Origin: Corythucha ciliata
Lineage: Eukaryota; Arthropoda; Insecta; Hemiptera; Tingidae
Direction: 5' to 3'
Assembly (NCBI GenBank): GCA_038030265.1
Contig: CM075940.1
Span: 13,764,001-13,828,000 of the forward strand
Length of the DNA: 64,000 bases
Shown here: positions 1 through 14,200 of the stretch, piece after piece
How the letters are laid out: each line of letters starts with the position of its first letter
Numbering within the stretch: the stretch's first letter is position 1
Translations under genes and position numbers: made by a program
Notes under the pieces: generated by a model
The model's input: the letters and a program-made list of their open reading frames with translations, nothing else
The model's database searches: none
Told to the model about the DNA's origin: nothing

Positions 1-1430
1 GGCGCTCCCGGGCGGGGGCGGCTGAACCAGTCCAGTGCCACTAATAAATAAGGTCTCAAAACTTTCAATTCAAGCCCTGGAACTTCCGATTTTCTGAATA
101 TACTTCGGGCCTCGGGCCCTGTTGGATCCGGCGCCCCGAAAAAGGTCTCCAAACTTGAAATTTTGCTTGAATTAAGACCCGAAACATTCAATTTCGCGGA
201 TATTTAGCCAGAGGAAACTTTTAATTTCGCTCAAATGACCTGGAATTGCGAACTCACAAATATTTTTCTCTAAATTTAAGGACCGGCTAGCCCAGGGTTC
301 GCACCCACTAAAAAAACACAATATAATACTTTCTTTCCCTTTGGGAACGTAGATGTAAAAAGTGCCGAAGCAACCAAATTTTATTTAAATTCAGACGCGT
401 ACCTCGCAATGTCACGGATTTTCAGCCACTGTCGAGCCAAATATTAAAATTTCGTCGGTGGCAGAGTGGTGGGGGGGGGGCTTGTCAGCCTACGACACTA
501 GCTGCCCGAGGTCTGAGTCCCCAAAAAAACAATTGTAAACTTCCAATTTCACTGATATTTAGCCCCGAAACGTGGTGATTTATACAAAATTAAGATCCGT
601 AACTTGCATTTGCGCAAGAATGAAGACACTAAACTTCCATTTCCGCCAGAACTAAGACCCAAAACTTACAATTTCGCGGGTATCGCGGGTAGGACACTTG
701 TACTTTCGCTCAATTTAGGACCCCAATTTGCAAACTCAATGCGTAGAGCTTAATGTTGCAATTACACGGCTATTCGTGTACGCGCGCAGTCGGGGCTGGC
801 CAACCCAAGGTCCGCACTCACTTAACAAAAAAGGGCCTCATACTTGCTCAATCAAACTTGCTCAATTAAAGCCAGGAAGCTTTAAAAAAGCTTAAAATAA
901 AAAAAAACTTCTGCCTGAAAAACCAAAAAGTTTCCAATTTCGTGCATATTTGCATAAAAAATGTTGTGACTGTACGGCTACTTGTTAAGAGCGCCGTCTT
1001 GGCCGGCTAGCTCGGGTTCCGCGGTCAGTAAAGAAAAAAAGAAGACCCCTGAATCTTTCTAATTCGCTTTTTCTCAATTTTATTCGCGAATAATGAGCGA
1101 TTTTGACTCCGAGAGATGTAATTTAGTGGCTATATTTACCAGGCTTTGAGCGCAGTCGAGGCCCGGTATCCACGGCCACTCAATCCCTGAAACTCGCGAA
1201 ACAGAAGCTCCCAATTTTGCTTATATTTGGTTCCAAAATGTGGAAATTATGGAGTTTTTCGTCAGGGTGCTGTCGTGAGAGGCCAGCCTGGGCTCCACGA
1301 TCACTTAAAACAAAAAACTGAAACTTACTAATTCCTTGATATTCAGACCGGCAACTTGTAGTATCGCGGATTTTTAGAACCGAAACTTACAATGTCACAG
1401 ACGGCTTTTACGGCTAGTTCTCTACATTTC
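1..1430 (+). repeat. Degenerate ~30-bp array, family F6
   Basis: The stretch repeats a drifting unit built round AAACTTACAATTTCGCGGA, TATTTAGCC and (T)AAGACCC. The best-preserved units are near 170-220, 530-720 and 1330-1400. A ten-base G run sits at 471-480. No reading frame of coding quality is present. The CGCGGATATTT core resembles the cores of families F2 and F4. Confidence 0.7.
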
Positions 1431-1436
1431 AGTTGC

Positions 1437-1578
1437 TAATTCGCGCTTTTTCTTAATTCTAGCTGTGAATGAGTGATTTTTTTTTCAATTTTAGCCGCGC
1501 TTCCGCGCATTAACGTTTTTCTCAATCTTAGCCGCGCTCCCGCGCATTAACGGTTTTCTCAATCTTAGCCGCGAAGCA
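1437..1578 (+). repeat. Short F2 array, plus orientation
   Basis: Four to five units carry TTTTTCTCAATTTTAGCC followed by GCG and an A/T-rich TTAACG or GAATGAGTG segment. It is a small version of the large F2 arrays elsewhere in the window. Confidence 0.7.
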
Positions 1579-1965
1579 ACTTTGCGAAGAATGACCCTTT
1601 TTTCCGAGGAAAATCTGTTTTCAAGATTATTCGGGGATTATTCGGGGGGCCAATTTCATCAGCCAGTTTTTGAAGGGGCAAATAGACGGTTTCTGAGTGT
1701 AGCTGGTTTCGACCGGGTTGCTGCCCACCCTTGCCCTCCTCCTGGCTTGGCTCTTCAGTGGAAGGAAGAACGTGATATTTCAAGGTTCAAGGGCCAGAGG
1801 GGTTTTAATGTTATTTCTGGGACGAAATACCGGGGCGAGTACTGTCAATTTCACGCCCAAACAGGCGTGTTACACCAAAACTGAAGTTACAGCGCTCGAT
1901 GGTTTTCGAGTCTTACGTTGACTCCAGAAAAGTCGAGGAAATCGTGAAATCTAAATAAAGTGTGA
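1579..1965. other. Unique stretch without supportable gene
   Basis: This is non-repetitive sequence between an F2 and an F1 array. Open frames of up to 100 codons exist on both strands, but they overlap, lack splice or family support and match nothing I recognise. Confidence 0.5.
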
Positions 1966-2935
1966 ATCGCCGGTACGAGTATGCCATTTTTAGGGCGTGA
2001 ATATCCAGTTTTGCTATTTTTAGGGCTCTAATGGTCAATTTAGACATTTTAAAGGCGTCAAAAGGCTCAGTTTGGCCATTTCTGACGCACGAATAGTCGG
2101 TTTTGCCATTTTAAGAACAGGAATAATCTGTTTAGGCCTTTTCAAGGCGCAAATCGTTAGTTAAACTATTTATATGCCACATATACGTAGAGTAATGTCT
2201 GTCTATGTTAGGACGTGAATAGCCAGTTTTGCTATTTTTAGGGCTTTAAGGTCAATTGAGACATTTTCAAGGCGTTAAGAGGCGTGATTATTTTCATGTT
2301 AAGAATTGTCAGTTTTGCCGTTTTGAGGGCCGAACGGTCAGTTAAATGCCGTTTCCAGAGCGGGAATTGCCCATTTAGCTTTTTTCCAGGTGTGAATGGT
2401 CAGTTTGGCCGTTTTCAGGGCAGGATCGTCTGTTTAGGTATTTTCAAGGCGCAAATTGTCAGTTGGGTTTTTTCTTTTTCATTTTTTTTTTTTTTTTTTT
2501 AGGGCGAATACAGTCAGTTTGGCAATTTATAGGGCGTGAATAGTAGGCAAGTCAAGGCGAGAACCGTCAATTTGGCCAATTTTGGCGTGGTTGATTTTAC
2601 CATTTTGGGAGCAGGAATCATCTGTTCAGGGCACAAATTGTCAGCTGATCCATTTTTAGGTCTTCTAAAGTCAGCTTGGACATTTTTCAGAGCGGGAATC
2701 GCCAGTTTGATTATTTTTAGAGCACAAATAATCAGTTTAGCTTTTTTCAAGGCAGGATTCGTCAGTTTTGGCATTTTTAAGGCGCGAATGTGGTCAGTCT
2801 AACCATTCTTGTTGCGCGAATGGTCGATTTTGCAATTCACAGGGCAGGAATCATCTGTTTAGGCTTTTCCTCGGTCTTAATTGTCAGTAACCGTTCTTAG
2901 GGCGCAAATAATCCGTTAGGGCGAAACAAATCCGG
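1966..2935 (+). repeat. F1 array, plus orientation
   Basis: The array has roughly thirty degenerate units of about 30 bp with GTCAGTTT, GCCATTTTTAGG and GCG(C/T)GAAT. A variant unit, GCAGGAAT.ATCTGTTTAGG, recurs at about 2110, 2420, 2610 and 2840, so the array has higher-order structure. A T run lies near 2481-2500. Confidence 0.8.
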
Positions 2936-3350
2936 TTTTTGTTGTTTCTTTTGTTTGTTTGTTTTTGTTCTTTAACTTTTTTACTTATTTATTTGTTTCT
3001 AATTTATTTTTTTCTTCTTAACTGTGGTGGGCAGTAGTACTCTGGGAGGGTTCTGACCCCCCCCCCCCCAATCACTCCCCATGGGCACGCCACTGGTTGA
3101 AAAAACGACCCTCTCGCTTCGTCTCCAAGCCAAAAAAAAACAAAAAAAAAACTTGGTGACCGTTCCAAAACCCACGCCTTCTTAGTGATGGTTTCATCGT
3201 CGTTGTCACTTTTGTTCAATTGGAGTCAAGTCACACGAACTTATGAAAGCGTTGTCAGCCCAACAACAATCCCCCTCACCCCTCTTCCTGTTAATTACTA
3301 CAGTGTTCCCACCTGTTAGAATTTTAAGTAGCAAGATTTTTCGATTCCAG
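2936..3350. other. T-rich spacer, C tract, TE end
   Basis: T-rich low-complexity sequence is followed by a 13-base C run (3057-3069) and the hAT-like right end GGGCACGCCACTG (3083-3095). The 5' exon of the downstream Rpt5 gene was not found here; an ATG at 3243 opens a frame into the Rpt5 exon but encodes nothing like the Rpt5 N terminus. Confidence 0.5.
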
Positions 3351-4850
<1,500 letters not shown>

Positions 4851-5016
4851 CTCTATTGATAGCTATATTATTTAAATTTGAAGTTAACGGTAAGGCAGAT
4901 TGAAAATTTCATTTGAATCCTCAGCGGAAAAATTCAAACTTATCACACGATTCATCAACTTTCCCTGAGTCTTGTAATTTAATTTTGATACAACAATAAG
5001 TTAACCTTCAAAATTT

Positions 5017-5022
5017 AATAAA
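5017..5022 (+). terminator. Poly(A) signal AATAAA of Rpt5
   Basis: A canonical AATAAA lies 167 bases after the Rpt5 stop codon in AT-rich 3' UTR-like sequence. It is the first canonical signal downstream. Confidence 0.55.
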
Positions 5023-5112
5023 CTTAAGTCCTATTCATAACATGAGACGCTATTTCATTCCCAACCCGCGATAGTGTCCCAGGCGTGGTATCATGTTTAT
5101 TTATGCTCACGG

Positions 5113-5265
5113 ACATCCACAGAGGGGAGCAGGGGTGGGCAGTTGCCCTTCCCTTAGAGTCGAAAGCGCAGACTCAGTGGGGCAGCTGCCACCGCCAGAT
5201 ACCATCAAAACTTTGTAAAGTCCAACATGGTCACAACATTTTGTTTCACCGACATTATCGCGGGG
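5113..5265 (+). mobile_element. Dispersed element end with GGTGGGCAGTTGCCC, copy 1
   Basis: It shares GGTGGGCAGTTGCCC, a TTAG..TCGAAAGCG block, ACTCAGTGGGG, CCATCAAAA and CATTTTGTT in the same order with 5621-5775. Such ends are typical of hAT-like non-autonomous elements in arthropods. It marks the left side of the large F4 array. Confidence 0.5.
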
Positions 5266-5280
5266 TCTGTTTCAGCAATA

Positions 5281-7260
5281 AACTAAATTATCGGATATTG
5301 CTCACTAAAACACCAATTTCGCGGCTTTTTGGTACAGAAAATTTGTGGTTAGAGCATTTAATGGTTGCAGGTTCGTTAGGTCTTTTTGTGGGTCACATTT
5401 TTTTTTCGGTTACACTTTTTGTGGTTAAATACTCAGATTTTGCTCTCTGAAGACAAATTTCATAGATTTTTGTTGCCAGCTAACCAATTTAGCTAGCAAT
5501 TTAATTCAAATACTGATTTCGCTGATTTTAGCTGGTCTCCAAAAACCTAATTTCTCGTATTTCGCTCACAATATAACCAATATTCCCTCGCCGGCTCACC
5601 GTGAAGTGGAGAAATTGGGTCCATGGACGTAGCCAGTGGGTGGGCAGTTGCCCTCCCCCTAGACGCGAAAGCGAAGACTTAGTGGGGTACCTGTCCACCC
5701 CTCGACACCATCAAAATGTACAAATCCTTGAGGGTAGCCACATTTTGTTACGTTGACTCTCACTAAGAAAATCATTTCTAGAATTTGGCTCAAAAAACCA
5801 ATGTCGAGGAATTTTTGCGCCCTAAAAATACATTATTTGCTGATCTGAATTAACATAAAGGCAAAATCAGAACCAAATTTCGCGAATTTTTCTCGCTGAA
5901 AACAAAATTTCGCATGATTAGCAAATTCAATAACCAATTTCACGTATTTTGTCCTCAAGAACCATTTCTGCGCGTTTGGCTCACTGCTCACTTAAAACCA
6001 ACTGCTCAAATTTTCGCTGTCTAAAGAAAATCAATTCGCGGATTTGTTTCAAGTAAGCCCAGTCGCGTTTGGCTCTTTCAAAAACGAAATATCGCAATTG
6101 AGTTCAAGTTTCGCGCTCTCTCAAAACAAACTTTTTACAAATTTCGCCCGTTCAAATCAAAATTTTAAGGATTTTTTATCTCTCAAATATAAAATTTTGT
6201 TGGTTTGGCTCTTCCAAACCCCAATTTCGCGTTCATTCGCTCTCAAAAAACTAAATTTTGCGAATTCTTCTTGTTCAAACCCAGTTGTTTCTTGTTCGAG
6301 GGGTTGGCTCTTTCATAAACACGAATTTCGTTGGTTTTGCTCCTTGAAAAACCAATTTCATGAACTTTAGCTCTTTCAAACCCCAATTTTGTAAACTTGG
6401 CTCCTTTTAAACCCTAATTTCGAGGATTTTCGCTCTTTGAAACCCTAATTTTTTGGATTTGGCTCTTTCAAAACCCAATTTTGCGATTTATGATAAACCA
6501 AATTTTAGGGCAAAAACTCTTTCTATAGAAATTTTTTTTATACGAAAAACTAGTTTGGCTCATTTGAAAACCAAATCGCGTGACTTTGGTCTTTTTGGAC
6601 GACAATGTCGCCACGGAACATTGCTTGTCCATAACCAGATGTCTTGGATTCGGCTCCTTCAAAACAGAGTTGGCCATTTCAAACACCAATTTCGCGGGTT
6701 TTCCTCTTTCAAAAACAAAGAAAAACAAATTCAACAAAATTTGTGTGGCTTTAGCCCTTTCTAAACTCGTTTTTGCAGTGTCAAAAACAATTATATTTCA
6801 TTTGGGTAACTCAAAAAGCCAAATATTGTTATTTTGACTATTAGAAGCCCCAGTTACACGGATTTCCTGTCGAAAACCTTCTCCATTCGTCTCCTTCAAA
6901 TTACTCTTTACTCTTTTATTCCGAAAGGTACGCTTTTCAAGAGCCAAATTTCGTGGATTTGGCTCTTACAAAACCACAATTTCGCATTCTTTCACTCTTT
7001 CAAACCCAAATTTTTTGGGTTTGACTCCTTCAAATCCAAATTTCGGGATTTATGTTTAAAACAAGTTTCATGACTTTATGCAGCCTTTTGTATAATTTTG
7101 GCTAATTAAAAAACTAATTCGGGTCATTAAAAACCAAATCTCGTGATTTTGGCCCTTTCGTACCACAATTTCTCCCGAGTTTCGCTCTTTCATAACCAGA
7201 TGTCTCGGATTCGGTCCCTTCGCAATCCAATTTCACTAATTTTTCCGCAAATGGTGTACT
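5281..7260 (+). repeat. F4 array, plus orientation
   Basis: Dozens of 28-33-bp units carry CCAATTTCGCG(G/T)ATTT, then TGGCTC(T/C)TTCAAAAA. The array is interrupted at 5621-5775 by a dispersed repeat. Open frames of 80-108 codons within it are read-throughs of the repeat, rich in F, S, K and N. Confidence 0.8.
5621..5775 (+). mobile_element. Dispersed element end, copy 2, inside F4 array
   Basis: GGACGTAGCCAGTGGGTGGG followed by CAGTTGCCCTCCCCCTAGA parallels 5113-5265. The GACGTAGCCAG start belongs to the CAGGGGCGTAGCCAG class of hAT-like ends. Confidence 0.5.
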
Positions 7261-7338
7261 TTCTAGTTTTATAGGATCTAGATACACAAATGATTTGCTG
7301 TCTCTAACATTTGTATCTTTTCACTTTCCCTTCCTTAT

Positions 7339-7353
7339 CCCCCCCCCCCCCCC
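7339..7353 (+). repeat. 15-base poly(C) tract
   Basis: A pure C run lies between the F4 array and a short unique stretch (7354-7665). It is one of several dozen C or G homopolymers in the window. Confidence 0.9.
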
Positions 7354-7669
7354 GGTTCACGGAGGGTGGCTGAGCTGACGGGGTGGCGATCGCCCCTATC
7401 GCACCCCCATAAAATGCCCCAACCGCTCCAGTTCATGGTGATTGTAATGTGGATGTGGGTGTTATTTATTTTTTATTTATTTCCACAATCACCTTTCTTA
7501 ACAAACAAGAATTATTTATTTCATTGTTTTATTATTTCAACAATAGCGGAATCCAACCCATGGCTCTATCCAAGTTCATAACGGGAATTAGTAACCAACT
7601 GAAGAAGCCGAGGGCGGGCTCTTGGAAGCAATTTGCCTTGCCTAAAGGCGTGCTTAAAAACTGATACTT

Positions 7670-8425
7670 TTGGGGTTTTTTTTTTTCGCGCGTTTGGGCC
7701 AGTTTCCAAAATCCGATGACAATTTCTAGTGCGAAATTGGCCGATTCCAGGACGAAAACTGTCAACTTCGTCATTCGAAATTTTCAATTTCATCCTAGAA
7801 ATTGTCAATTTAGTCCTGGAAACTATCATCAATGGACACTTGTCTAGGAAACTGTTAATTCCGTTCTAGAAACTGTCCATTTTGTCCAGTAAATTGTAAA
7901 TTTCACCGTCCAAACTATCAATGTCGTCCTAAAACTCTCAATTTCATCCTAAAAACTGTCCATTTCGACGTAATTGACAAAACTAGGACGAAATTGATAA
8001 AGTACGAAATTAACTGTTTCCAAGACGAATTTGAACATTTATTTTACAGTTTATTGGGCGAAATCAAAAGTTTCTGGGACAAAATTGACGGTGTTAGGTC
8101 GACATTGATAGTTTCTGGGTTCAAAATTGACAGTTTCCGAGCCAAAATTGACAGTTTACAGGACAGAATTGTTGAGAGAGTTTTTAGTACTCCACTGTTT
8201 GAGGTGAATGGGCTCAAAAACTCAAGGTTGTGAGCCCGACCGGCCGGCTGCTGAATCTCGAAATCAAAGTTTTGTGATCTTTTGTTATTTTGGAGGACAT
8301 TGACAGATTCCAAGTCAAAACTGTCAGTTTCTCGGGCGGAATTGAGAGTTTTTTTTAATGACGGAATTGACAGTTTTAAGAACTAAAATGGACAATGAAA
8401 TTGACAGTTGTCGAGGGGTGGGGGT
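7670..8425. repeat. F5 inverted array
   Basis: From 7730 to about 7975 the units read AAACTGTCAATTTCGTCCTA. From about 7980 to 8425 they read the reverse complement, GACGAAATTGACAGTTT(C/A). The two halves meet near 7975-7985, so the array could fold back on itself. A unique patch with no matching units lies at about 8170-8290. Confidence 0.75.
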
Positions 8426-8439
8426 GGGTAAGAAAACCC

Positions 8440-9015
8440 GAATGCGATCGTTAGGGCACGAATGGTCAATTTGGCCATTTTTCAGGACGCGAATCCGTCA
8501 GTTTAGCCATTTAGGGGGTGGGGGGACGTGAATTGTCAGTACGGCCAGCAGCCCCTTTTAGGGCCTGATCAGTCAGTTCTACCACTTTCAAGGGACGAAT
8601 CATCCCCGACGCTTTTCAAAGAGCGCGGGTTGGAGACTATATTTTGGAGTGAAACTTTAGAGATTGAGATTTGGTCTGTATTTGGCCATTTTTATAGCGC
8701 GAATGCATCGTTTTGGCCATTTTTGGGGCACAATATCGTCGATTTTTCATGGCGCGAATCGTCAGTGTAGCTATTTTAAAGGTTCATACAGTCAGTTTTG
8801 CCATTTTGAGGTGCGAGTTGCCATTTTGAGGTGCGAGTTACCATTTTAAGCATTTCCAAGGCGCGAATCGTCATTTAAGCCATTTTTAGGGCGTGAATAG
8901 TCCGTTTTATTATTTCCAGAGGACGAATCGTCAGTAAAGTCAATTTTAGGGTGCGAACGGTTTTAGTTTAGCGCCATTTATAAGGCACGAATCGCCGAAT
9001 TAAAAGGCAAGGATC
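8440..9015 (+). repeat. F1 array, plus orientation
   Basis: Units carry GTCAGTTTNGCCATTTT and AGGGCGCGAAT. A G-rich tract (8510-8525) interrupts it. The units near 8800-8850 repeat GCCATTTTGAGGTGCGAGT almost identically, which points to recent local duplication. Confidence 0.75.
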
Positions 9016-9677
9016 GAAGGATTTCTAGGTACGCCCCTGCTTGAATGGGTATCAACATGTCACGCTACCCTACCCCCCCCCCACCCTCCTCAGAGCATGG
9101 TCAACTTGTTTCATGTTTGGTCTTACTTCGTGAATAATTATGCACACATGTAGACATACTATAAACGACATTAGTTGTAGGGGGGGAGGGTATGGTATAA
9201 AAGTCGAATCACTGCTGATTCTTGTTCCCCCAAATCACGACTGGCTTCCACCACCACTCCACAATTATTCTTTTCGTGATTTATTTTTAGCAGCTTGGCT
9301 TTTTCTTTATTTATTCTTTGTTTGAGCTTTCGCAGTCCTGGGGGGGCAGATTCTCCAACTTTCAAAGTTGTCGCGTCGTAACTTGGAAGGTGGGGGAGAG
9401 GATGTACCCAGTTGCCATGGGTTTTCCACACATTTGTTGAGAATTTATTATTTATTTCTTCGTGACCACACATTCTCGCATGAAAATTCCGCAGTTTAAT
9501 TCAATAGGTATCGTAAAAACCACGGCAACGAGGTACCTCCCTTCGCCCTTCTTCCATTTTACGTCACGTAAACTTGGAAATTTACAGAATAACCCCCCCT
9601 GGACTCAGAAAAAGAAGAAGAAAGGAATATCCAAAACCCTAAAAATGAATCACCATCTAAGCACAGCTTAGAATTCA

Positions 9678-9708
<31 letters not shown>

Positions 9709-9901
9709 TGGGCTTTGTTACGAAGGTTGAAGCACGAAATCATTTCGGCTTCCAAGGCAATGTGAATAGCGATGGGGGGGGGGGGGTGCTGAAGCTTCAT
9801 TTTTTCACCTGCCATTTTCTGGTATTTGCACTAGCAGGAACACCCAGCAGGTTAGCACGGAGTCTTGACGTGTGTAACTGACTAGCTTTTAGCACGACGC
9901 A
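9016..9901. other. Unique AT-rich stretch with (AAT)n and G/C tracts
   Basis: This holds a C-rich tract near 9073-9085, an (AAT)n microsatellite at 9682-9709 and a G tract near 9775-9787. No frame here has family support. Part of it may be 3' flank of the ZAD zinc-finger gene. Confidence 0.5.
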
Positions 9902-9907
9902 TTTATT
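9902..9907 (-). terminator. Candidate poly(A) signal of the ZAD gene
   Basis: TTTATT on the plus strand reads AATAAA on the minus strand, about 395 bases past the zinc-finger stop codon. Confidence 0.45.
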
Positions 9908-10299
9908 AATAAAAACAAATGAAATATAAAAAATTAAACTTAAAAAATAGTCACTTGAATTACACAGTAAAACTTACCACATGCATTTCTTTTTATAAAA
10001 TGGCACGCAACAGCTGGAAAGAAATTCGTATTCTGGTTTTGTGCTCTGGAGAGCACAGTCAAGCCTTGCAGTCTCATTTACTTTTGGGGTTCTACCTTAC
10101 AATCAGTTCGTTTGTCGTTCAGAGCAAGTGAGGCGGCACAGACGGATCAGTTCGAGATTGACGTCATCTTTCTGAAAGTCTGGGTCAACAAAAGTTAAGC
10201 TTTTTTGGACAGCTCGACAAATGAACAGACCTATAAGAAAGACGAACGAGATGTCCTCTTTGACTGCGAGACTTTACGTCATTAACGGCGATTCCACTC

Positions 10300-11236
10300 T
10301 TAATCCAGTTGAACCCTATTTTTGTCGTGTAAAGATCTGTGCTTTCTCATGTCACCAGCCTGGGCGAATCCCCGGCCGCACACGTCGCATTTGTACGGTT
10401 TCTCCCCCGTGTGCGTCCTAATATGACAGACAAGGTCCGAGTTCTTTCTGGCTCTAAATGTACAGTACGTGCACGGGTAGGGTCGAGTGTCTGTGTGCAT
10501 ATTGTTGTGAACGATGAGAGCCGTTTTTGTCTTGAAACGTTTGTCCTCGCAGATTGTGCACGCGTACGGGCGAATGTCCGTGTGGGATTGCTTGTGAAGG
10601 TGAAGACGAACTTTGAGCTTGAACGATTTCCCGCACTCGTTGCAAGAGAAGGGTTTGTCGTCCGAGTGAACGACCATATGAGTGCGAAGGGAAGAGGCCA
10701 CTGCGAAACTTTTGCCACATACGTCACATATATAACTTGTGTGATGTTTTTGTTTGTGGAGGTATAACTCACGCCCAGATTTAATTGACTGGTTACAAAT
10801 CGAGCAATCGTATGATATCTCAGCGTGATCCTTCGTTAAATGTTCCTTGAGCGATGCAGGAGTTACGAATGACTTCCCACAAAGTTCACAATTTGAATGT
10901 ATTTCATGCTTCTTCTGATGCCAAAGCATTTGTTGTTTGTTAGTCTTCACTTCTCCACATTTGTCGCAGGTTAGAAGTGGCCGTCCTTTCTCTTCCCTTT
11001 GTTTTATCACGTCTGGGTGTTTCATGTGAACCGTCATTTTGTGGTGATTAACGTTGTCTTTCCGTTTAAACGTTGCTCCGCATATGGAACATGGGTAGGG
11101 CCTCTCATCCGAGTGACTTAAAAGGTGAGATTTTAAATATTCTACAAACTGAAAAGTCCTACCGCAGATTAAACATTTACAGTAAGCTTCCTTCTTCCTT
11201 TTCTTTGACGAGCTGTTCTTATTCTCCGTGTTATTC
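10300..11236 (-). CDS. ZAD zinc-finger gene, last exon with all ten fingers
   Basis: The acceptor TTTTTTACAG precedes 11236. The exon runs from the basic linker through ten C-x2-C...H-x3-5-H fingers, among them CNECGKSFKLKVRLHLH and CDVCGRGFAQAGDMRKH, and ends in NRVQLD. Finger 3 and finger 9 have atypical spacing or loop residues (CGEVKTNKQQ, CTFRARKNSD). Confidence 0.95.
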
Positions 11237-14200
11237 CTGTAAAAAATAGCAATTCAACAAAATAACGCAAGTCTCAAGCTTAAACAGACTTACAAACTAG
11301 ACGCATCTGAAGGAGATTCCAGAAATGATTCAGAGTTGTCGTCGCTTGAGTCGTGCACAGACACAGTATCGATGACAGTGACAGCTTTGTCATTCTTGGT
11401 TTTTTCGTCCAACTGAATAAACGCAAAAAAAAAAAAAACCAACAACAACAAAGTAACACGGAACTGACAGTCAAATTCTCTCGTTTATTTACCACAGCCT
11501 TCCTTCTAATTTCCAACTCCTTCGCCTCTTGGATATGGATATTTCTCAGTCTTTCATCGGCTTGAATGCAAGTATCGACTAGATCGCTCCAAGCCAATAG
11601 GGTTGAAGCACACTGGTAGCATATTTTGGTTGGAAGCTTATCTTTTTCAGCAACCTGAAAGTATTAATCATTACTACAGAGGTTTGTACGAAAGAGAGTA
11701 GGAGAGGAGACTGACTACACCCACGACGCAATAATAATCGGTATCTTTGATCTTTCGCCATTCTAAAGGTGAGTTTTTCGGTGGAGCCGGACGCAAAATA
11801 TCCTGTTTTGACGGCGAATGTGATAGTGATATCACTCGCGTCATATGCATAGTTAATGACGTAAATCGGTGAAAGTTTTGAGACCATAAACCATGTTTGG
11901 GACATTATTGCACAACCTCATGGCTTAAAAGGCAATGCATGGGATTAGAGCCAATTCCTCAGCGCATCAGTTACCAGTTTTTGAACAGAACTGGCTGAAT
12001 TCACGCCCTCCGGGGCGGCCCACACAACGTATGGTATGGAGAACTTATAAGCTTCTAAGCTTCTTGGCAATGTTCCAAGTTTCGTGTAATGGTGGTCGGG
12101 TGGGGGGTTAAGAGTTCGGGAATTGGAGGAGGTCACTGACCAAGGGCGTAGCCAGGATGGGCAGCATATCGTCTTTGTTCGAAACTAGCTATACGTAAAC
12201 TCGGAAACCGTCAATATGCCCCTTCAAAATGTCTAATTAAACTGATCATTTTGCCCCCCACCCCCATTGAAATTTCACCCGAGAAACAGGTTTTCTCAGA
12301 ACGTAGTTCTGTATCAAAGGTTTTCCTCGCTCAAAAAGCCAGTGTCACAGAATCGACTCCTTTAAAAGCCAATTTGCACCAGGTTCATGAATGCAATTCC
12401 GCTCATTAGACACTTTCGATGTCCAAATATGACGGATTGAACACACTGCAAAACCCAATTTCGTGGTTTTGGCTACTTCAATAACCAAATTTGCCGGTTT
12501 GACACTTTTTGAGACCAAATTTGTCGGATTTCGTACGTCAGAAACTATTTTCGTAGGGCTGGCTCCCTTAAGACAAGCCAATTTAACGGGATTTCACACC
12601 CTTTTATAGGATAAATGAGCGTACTGGCTCATTTTAAAGAGAAATTTCATGGCTCTGGCTGTTTTTAAAGACAAAATATCGTAGGGTCCAGACGCGGATC
12701 CAAGATTTATTCAAGGGAGAGGCTTATGAAATTGTGTCCTTCGCTCTAACAAAAATGGCTTGCTATCAATTCACTGCCTATTCCTACCTTAAAACGCCTT
12801 AAAAATTGCCACCGCTCTAAAAAAAAAAAAACCAACGGATTCACGCGGTCTAAAAGTGGCTAGACTGACGGTTCGTGCAGCCCTGAAAATGCATGAAAAG
12901 ATCATGATTCCCGCTATGAAACTGGCTAAATCTTCCATTCAAGAGCTACAACTAGCTAAAACTAGTGATTCCCGCTCTAAAAGTGGGCAAACTAACAATT
13001 CACGCGCCGCAAATCCCTAAACAGACAGTTCCTGCCCTAAATATTACCAAATCAACCATTTGCGCGACAAGAATGCCCAAACTGACCATTCGGGCGTTGG
13101 CTTGACGGGACTAATTGCGTCCTTTAAAAAGCAAAACTGACGATTCGCGCTTATTATAATTGCCCCGCCGAGAACCCTAAAAATGGAAAAACTGACGATT
13201 CATGCTCTGAAACATATTACACTGGCTATCTCTCTCTATAAATGACTACGCTGACAACTTGCGCCCTAGAAATAGCAAGCTGACCATGACTATTCGCACC
13301 TTAAAAAATGGCAGAACTGACTGTTTGCGTTCTCTAGATGGTTAAACTAATAATTCACGCAGTGAAAATGTCAAAACTGAGTTCGTAACATACATTGACT
13401 AAAATGACGGATTGATGCCCTAGGAATGGCCATACCAGCAGCGTTAAAATTGCCAAACTGGCTATTCACGCCCTATAAAATTGGTAAAACTAACTCTATG
13501 CGGCCTAAGATGAATGGTTAAACTGACAATTCGCACTTTGAAAATCCCTAAGCAGATGATTCATGTCCTGAAAATGGCAAAATTGGCCATTCGCGCGTCA
13601 GAAATAGCCGTACTGAGCCTTCACGCCTTGAAAATGTCTAAACTGACGACACTGGCCTTAAAAACTGGCTTTTTACGCCCTGTAAATGGCATACTCAACT
13701 CGTAACAGCAATTCACGGTCTAAAAATGGCCTAACTGATCGTTTGTGCTCTACAGAGGCTAAACAGACGATTCGCGCCTTCTAAGTGGCTATCTGCATCC
13801 AAAAAATGGCCAAACAGGGCTGTTTGCGCCGCATTCAAACCCCCCCCCCTCCCAATTGGTGCAATGGATAAGCGCTTTTTCCCCGAAATTAATTTCAGAG
13901 GCCACGGATTTGCGTTTTCCTAAATTTTAGCCGCGAATTTGTTTTTCTCTATTGTGTCAATTTCAACCGCGTATTAGAATTTTTTTTGCACTTAATCCGC
14001 AAATTAGTGAAGTTCCTCCATTTTTGCAGCGAAGTAGCGTTTTAATTCCGCGAAACGATATTTCTAAATTTTTCTGCAAATTAAACCTTTTTTTTAGAAG
14101 CGAATTAGCACTTTTCCTCAATTTGAGCTGCAAACTAGCGTTTTTCTCTATCTTAGCCGTGTTAGCTAGTGATTTTTCATAATAATGGCCGCCAATTAGC

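Noticed and set aside
1582..1921. 100- and 67-codon plus frames and a minus frame
   Set aside because: Mutually overlapping, no family signal, no conserved splice context.
6044..7073. Several F/S/K-rich frames of 80-108 codons
   Set aside because: Read-through of the F4 30-bp repeat, whose period near a multiple of three keeps frames open by chance.
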